The notes beneath the pieces are model-generated. The model saw only the letters and a program-made list of their open reading frames with translations, was not told the origin of the DNA and made no database searches. From Novibacillus thermophilus (lineage in GTDB: Bacteria > Bacillota > Bacilli > Thermoactinomycetales > Novibacillaceae), in the NCBI RefSeq assembly GCF_002005165.1, contig NZ_CP019699.1, positions 1,860,001 to 1,924,000 on the forward strand: a stretch of 64,000 nucleotides of DNA. The letters are read 5' to 3'. Shown piece by piece: positions 62,860 to 64,000 of the stretch. Position 1 is the stretch's first letter, and each line of letters begins with the position of its first letter. Made by a program: the position numbers and the translations under genes.

Positions 62860-64000
62860 ATGGTACACACATTCGTTTCACCGCTTAAAATTGTGGCGGG
62901 GGAAGGTGCGATCGAAAAAGTTCCGGAAGCTATTGCGTCCTTCGGCGCCAAAAGGGTGATGGTCTTTGCCGATCCGTCCATCGTAGAAATCGGCCTGTTG
63001 AAAAAGTTGGAGGATGTGCTGTCAGATGCACAGCTGACTTACAAAATTTACAGTGACTTGCAACCTGAACCGCCTTTGGCAATCGGCGATCAGGCCGTGC
63101 AAGCTTTAAAAGATTTTCAAGCAGATTTTGTAATCGGAATGGGGGGCGGCAGTTCTCTAGACATCGCCAAAGCAGCTTCGGTGCTATACAGTCACGAAGG
63201 AAAAGTCCAAGATTATTTAAACCTGTCCGGAACGCGTAAATTGACGCACAAAGGATTGCCGAAAATGCTTATCCCGACGACTGCCGGGACCGGGGCAGAA
63301 GTGACAGACATCGCCGTCTTCTCCTTGGAAGAAACGAAAGATGTCATCACAGACGAATACCTTTTAGCAGATGTCGCCGTCGTCGATCCTGAACTAACTT
63401 ACACTCTGCCGCCTCGGATTACGGCGTCTACCGGTGTCGATGCTTTAACCCATGCGGTTGAAGCGCTCGTGTCAGTCAATGCGACTCCCCTTACCGATGC
63501 GCTGGCCTTGGAAGCGATTCGCAAAATATCCGGCAACATCCGCACAGCTGTATGGCACGGATCCAACACGGACGCCCGTCGGGAAATGGCGTGGGGGAGC
63601 CTATTGGCCGGGCTCAGCTTTTACAATGCTGGTGTTGCCGGCGTCCACGCCCTGGCGTACCCGTTAGGCGGGTTGTTCCACATTCCGCACGGTGAAGCGA
63701 ATGCCGTCTTGTTGCCGTATATTTTCGACTACATCTGGCCGTCTTGTCTTGAAAAAATGACCGACATGGCTAGAGCGCTAGGATTGAAGACGGAAACGTT
63801 GAGCAAACGTGAAGTTGCGCTGGAGGCGGTGAAAGAATTACGCAATCTCGTGAAGGATGTCGGGCTTCCGTCGACGTTGAAAGCGTACGGGATTCGAGAG
63901 CAAGATCTCGATACTCTGGCCAAGAACGGGATAGAACAAAAGCGATTGCTCGCAAGGAGCCCGAAACCCTTTACACTGGAAAGCATTCGAGAAAGATATA
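62860..64000 (+). CDS. Iron-containing alcohol dehydrogenase (runs off the window)
   Basis: ATG 62860 follows GAGGAGG. The visible 380 residues begin FVSPLKIVAGEGAIEKV and contain the NAD-binding IGMGGGSSLDIAKA, PTTAGTGAEVTDIAV, and the metal ligands in STGVDALTHAVEA and FHIPHGEANAVLLP. Group III dehydrogenases are about 385 residues long, so only a few codons are missing. It probably oxidises an alcohol or reduces an aldehyde made from the symporter's substrate; which one is unknown. It follows the symporter by 14 bases. Confidence 0.93.
   Translation, partial: MVHTFVSPLKIVAGEGAIEKVPEAIASFGAKRVMVFADPSIVEIGLLKKLEDVLSDAQLTYKIYSDLQPEPPLAIGDQAVQALKDFQADFVIGMGGGSSLDIAKAASVLYSHEGKVQDYLNLSGTRKLTHKGLPKMLIPTTAGTGAEVTDIAVFSLEETKDVITDEYLLADVAVVDPELTYTLPPRITASTGVDALTHAVEALVSVNATPLTDALALEAIRKISGNIRTAVWHGSNTDARREMAWGSLLAGLSFYNAGVAGVHALAYPLGGLFHIPHGEANAVLLPYIFDYIWPSCLEKMTDMARALGLKTETLSKREVALEAVKELRNLVKDVGLPSTLKAYGIREQDLDTLAKNGIEQKRLLARSPKPFTLESIRERY

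Noticed and set aside
1-64000. CRISPR arrays, tRNA or rRNA genes, prophage modules
   Set aside because: No regularly spaced repeats, cloverleaf genes, rRNA sequence or phage structural genes were seen on either strand.

Overview
The window reads as part of a chromosome of an endospore-forming member of the Bacillota (Bacillales type, roughly half G+C by eye). The evidence is the prkA-yhbH-spoVR sporulation cluster, strong AGGAGG-type ribosome binding sites with many GTG and TTG starts, a CIRCE element, PhoP-type direct repeats, a purine riboswitch, and small Bacillus-type genes (yuzF, yvrJ, glpP). No rRNA, tRNA, CRISPR array or prophage was seen. The species is not identified.

Layout. 1-8100: housekeeping genes (DeoR regulator cut by the window edge, glycerophosphodiesterase, HAD phosphatase, ABC-class ATPase, frameshifted rnhA, queG, ogt, amidase, trmL). 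8260-13000: an envelope-protein/ABC-exporter operon whose distal end is a deletion scar joining two gene ends. 13080-17925: prkA-yhbH-spoVR behind a sigma-E-like promoter. 17975-23300: a two-component system with an FtsX-type ABC transporter, next to a decayed flavin monooxygenase gene. 24120-27575: a ProP-like carrier, then a purine riboswitch controlling an NCS2 permease and a phosphoribosyltransferase. 28130-29060: an ArsR regulator and an AHSA1 protein. 29450-33220: remains of a murein-peptide-type locus, in which a regulator fragment is fused to an epimerase fragment that is cut off by an IS1380-family element. 33340-36220: a sodium symporter with a small partner, and an aldo/keto reductase. 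36350-40920: a DUF3592 pseudogene, a Pho-regulated alkaline phosphatase, mobile-element debris, glpP-glpF and manganese catalase. 40950-47460: yuzF, an amidohydrolase pseudogene, yvrJ, putP with a 29-residue partner, carbonic anhydrase and CIRCE-controlled htpG. 47520-51850: an ABC exporter whose permease is split in two, and a secreted M20 peptidase. 52300-64000: a carbohydrate region with a chvE-mmsA-mmsB type sugar importer, a secreted modular GH27 alpha-galactosidase, a LacI regulator, an unrecognised protein, a 30-residue membrane peptide, a symporter and an iron alcohol dehydrogenase.

How it works together. In the last region the palindrome GAATACGTATTC lies just downstream of the lacI-type promoter and before the unknown-protein/symporter/dehydrogenase operon, and a near copy lies between the importer and the alpha-galactosidase. 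This suggests one regulon for secreted galactoside hydrolysis, uptake and oxidation. The least-described part is the operon at 60.7-64 kb (162-residue unknown protein, micro-membrane protein, symporter, dehydrogenase).

A recurring theme is gene decay: at least ten genes or remnants carry single-base frameshifts, deletions or truncations. Several shifts fall in short homopolymer runs, so assembly error must be separated from true pseudogenes. Functions are inferred from motifs read by eye; no database search was run.
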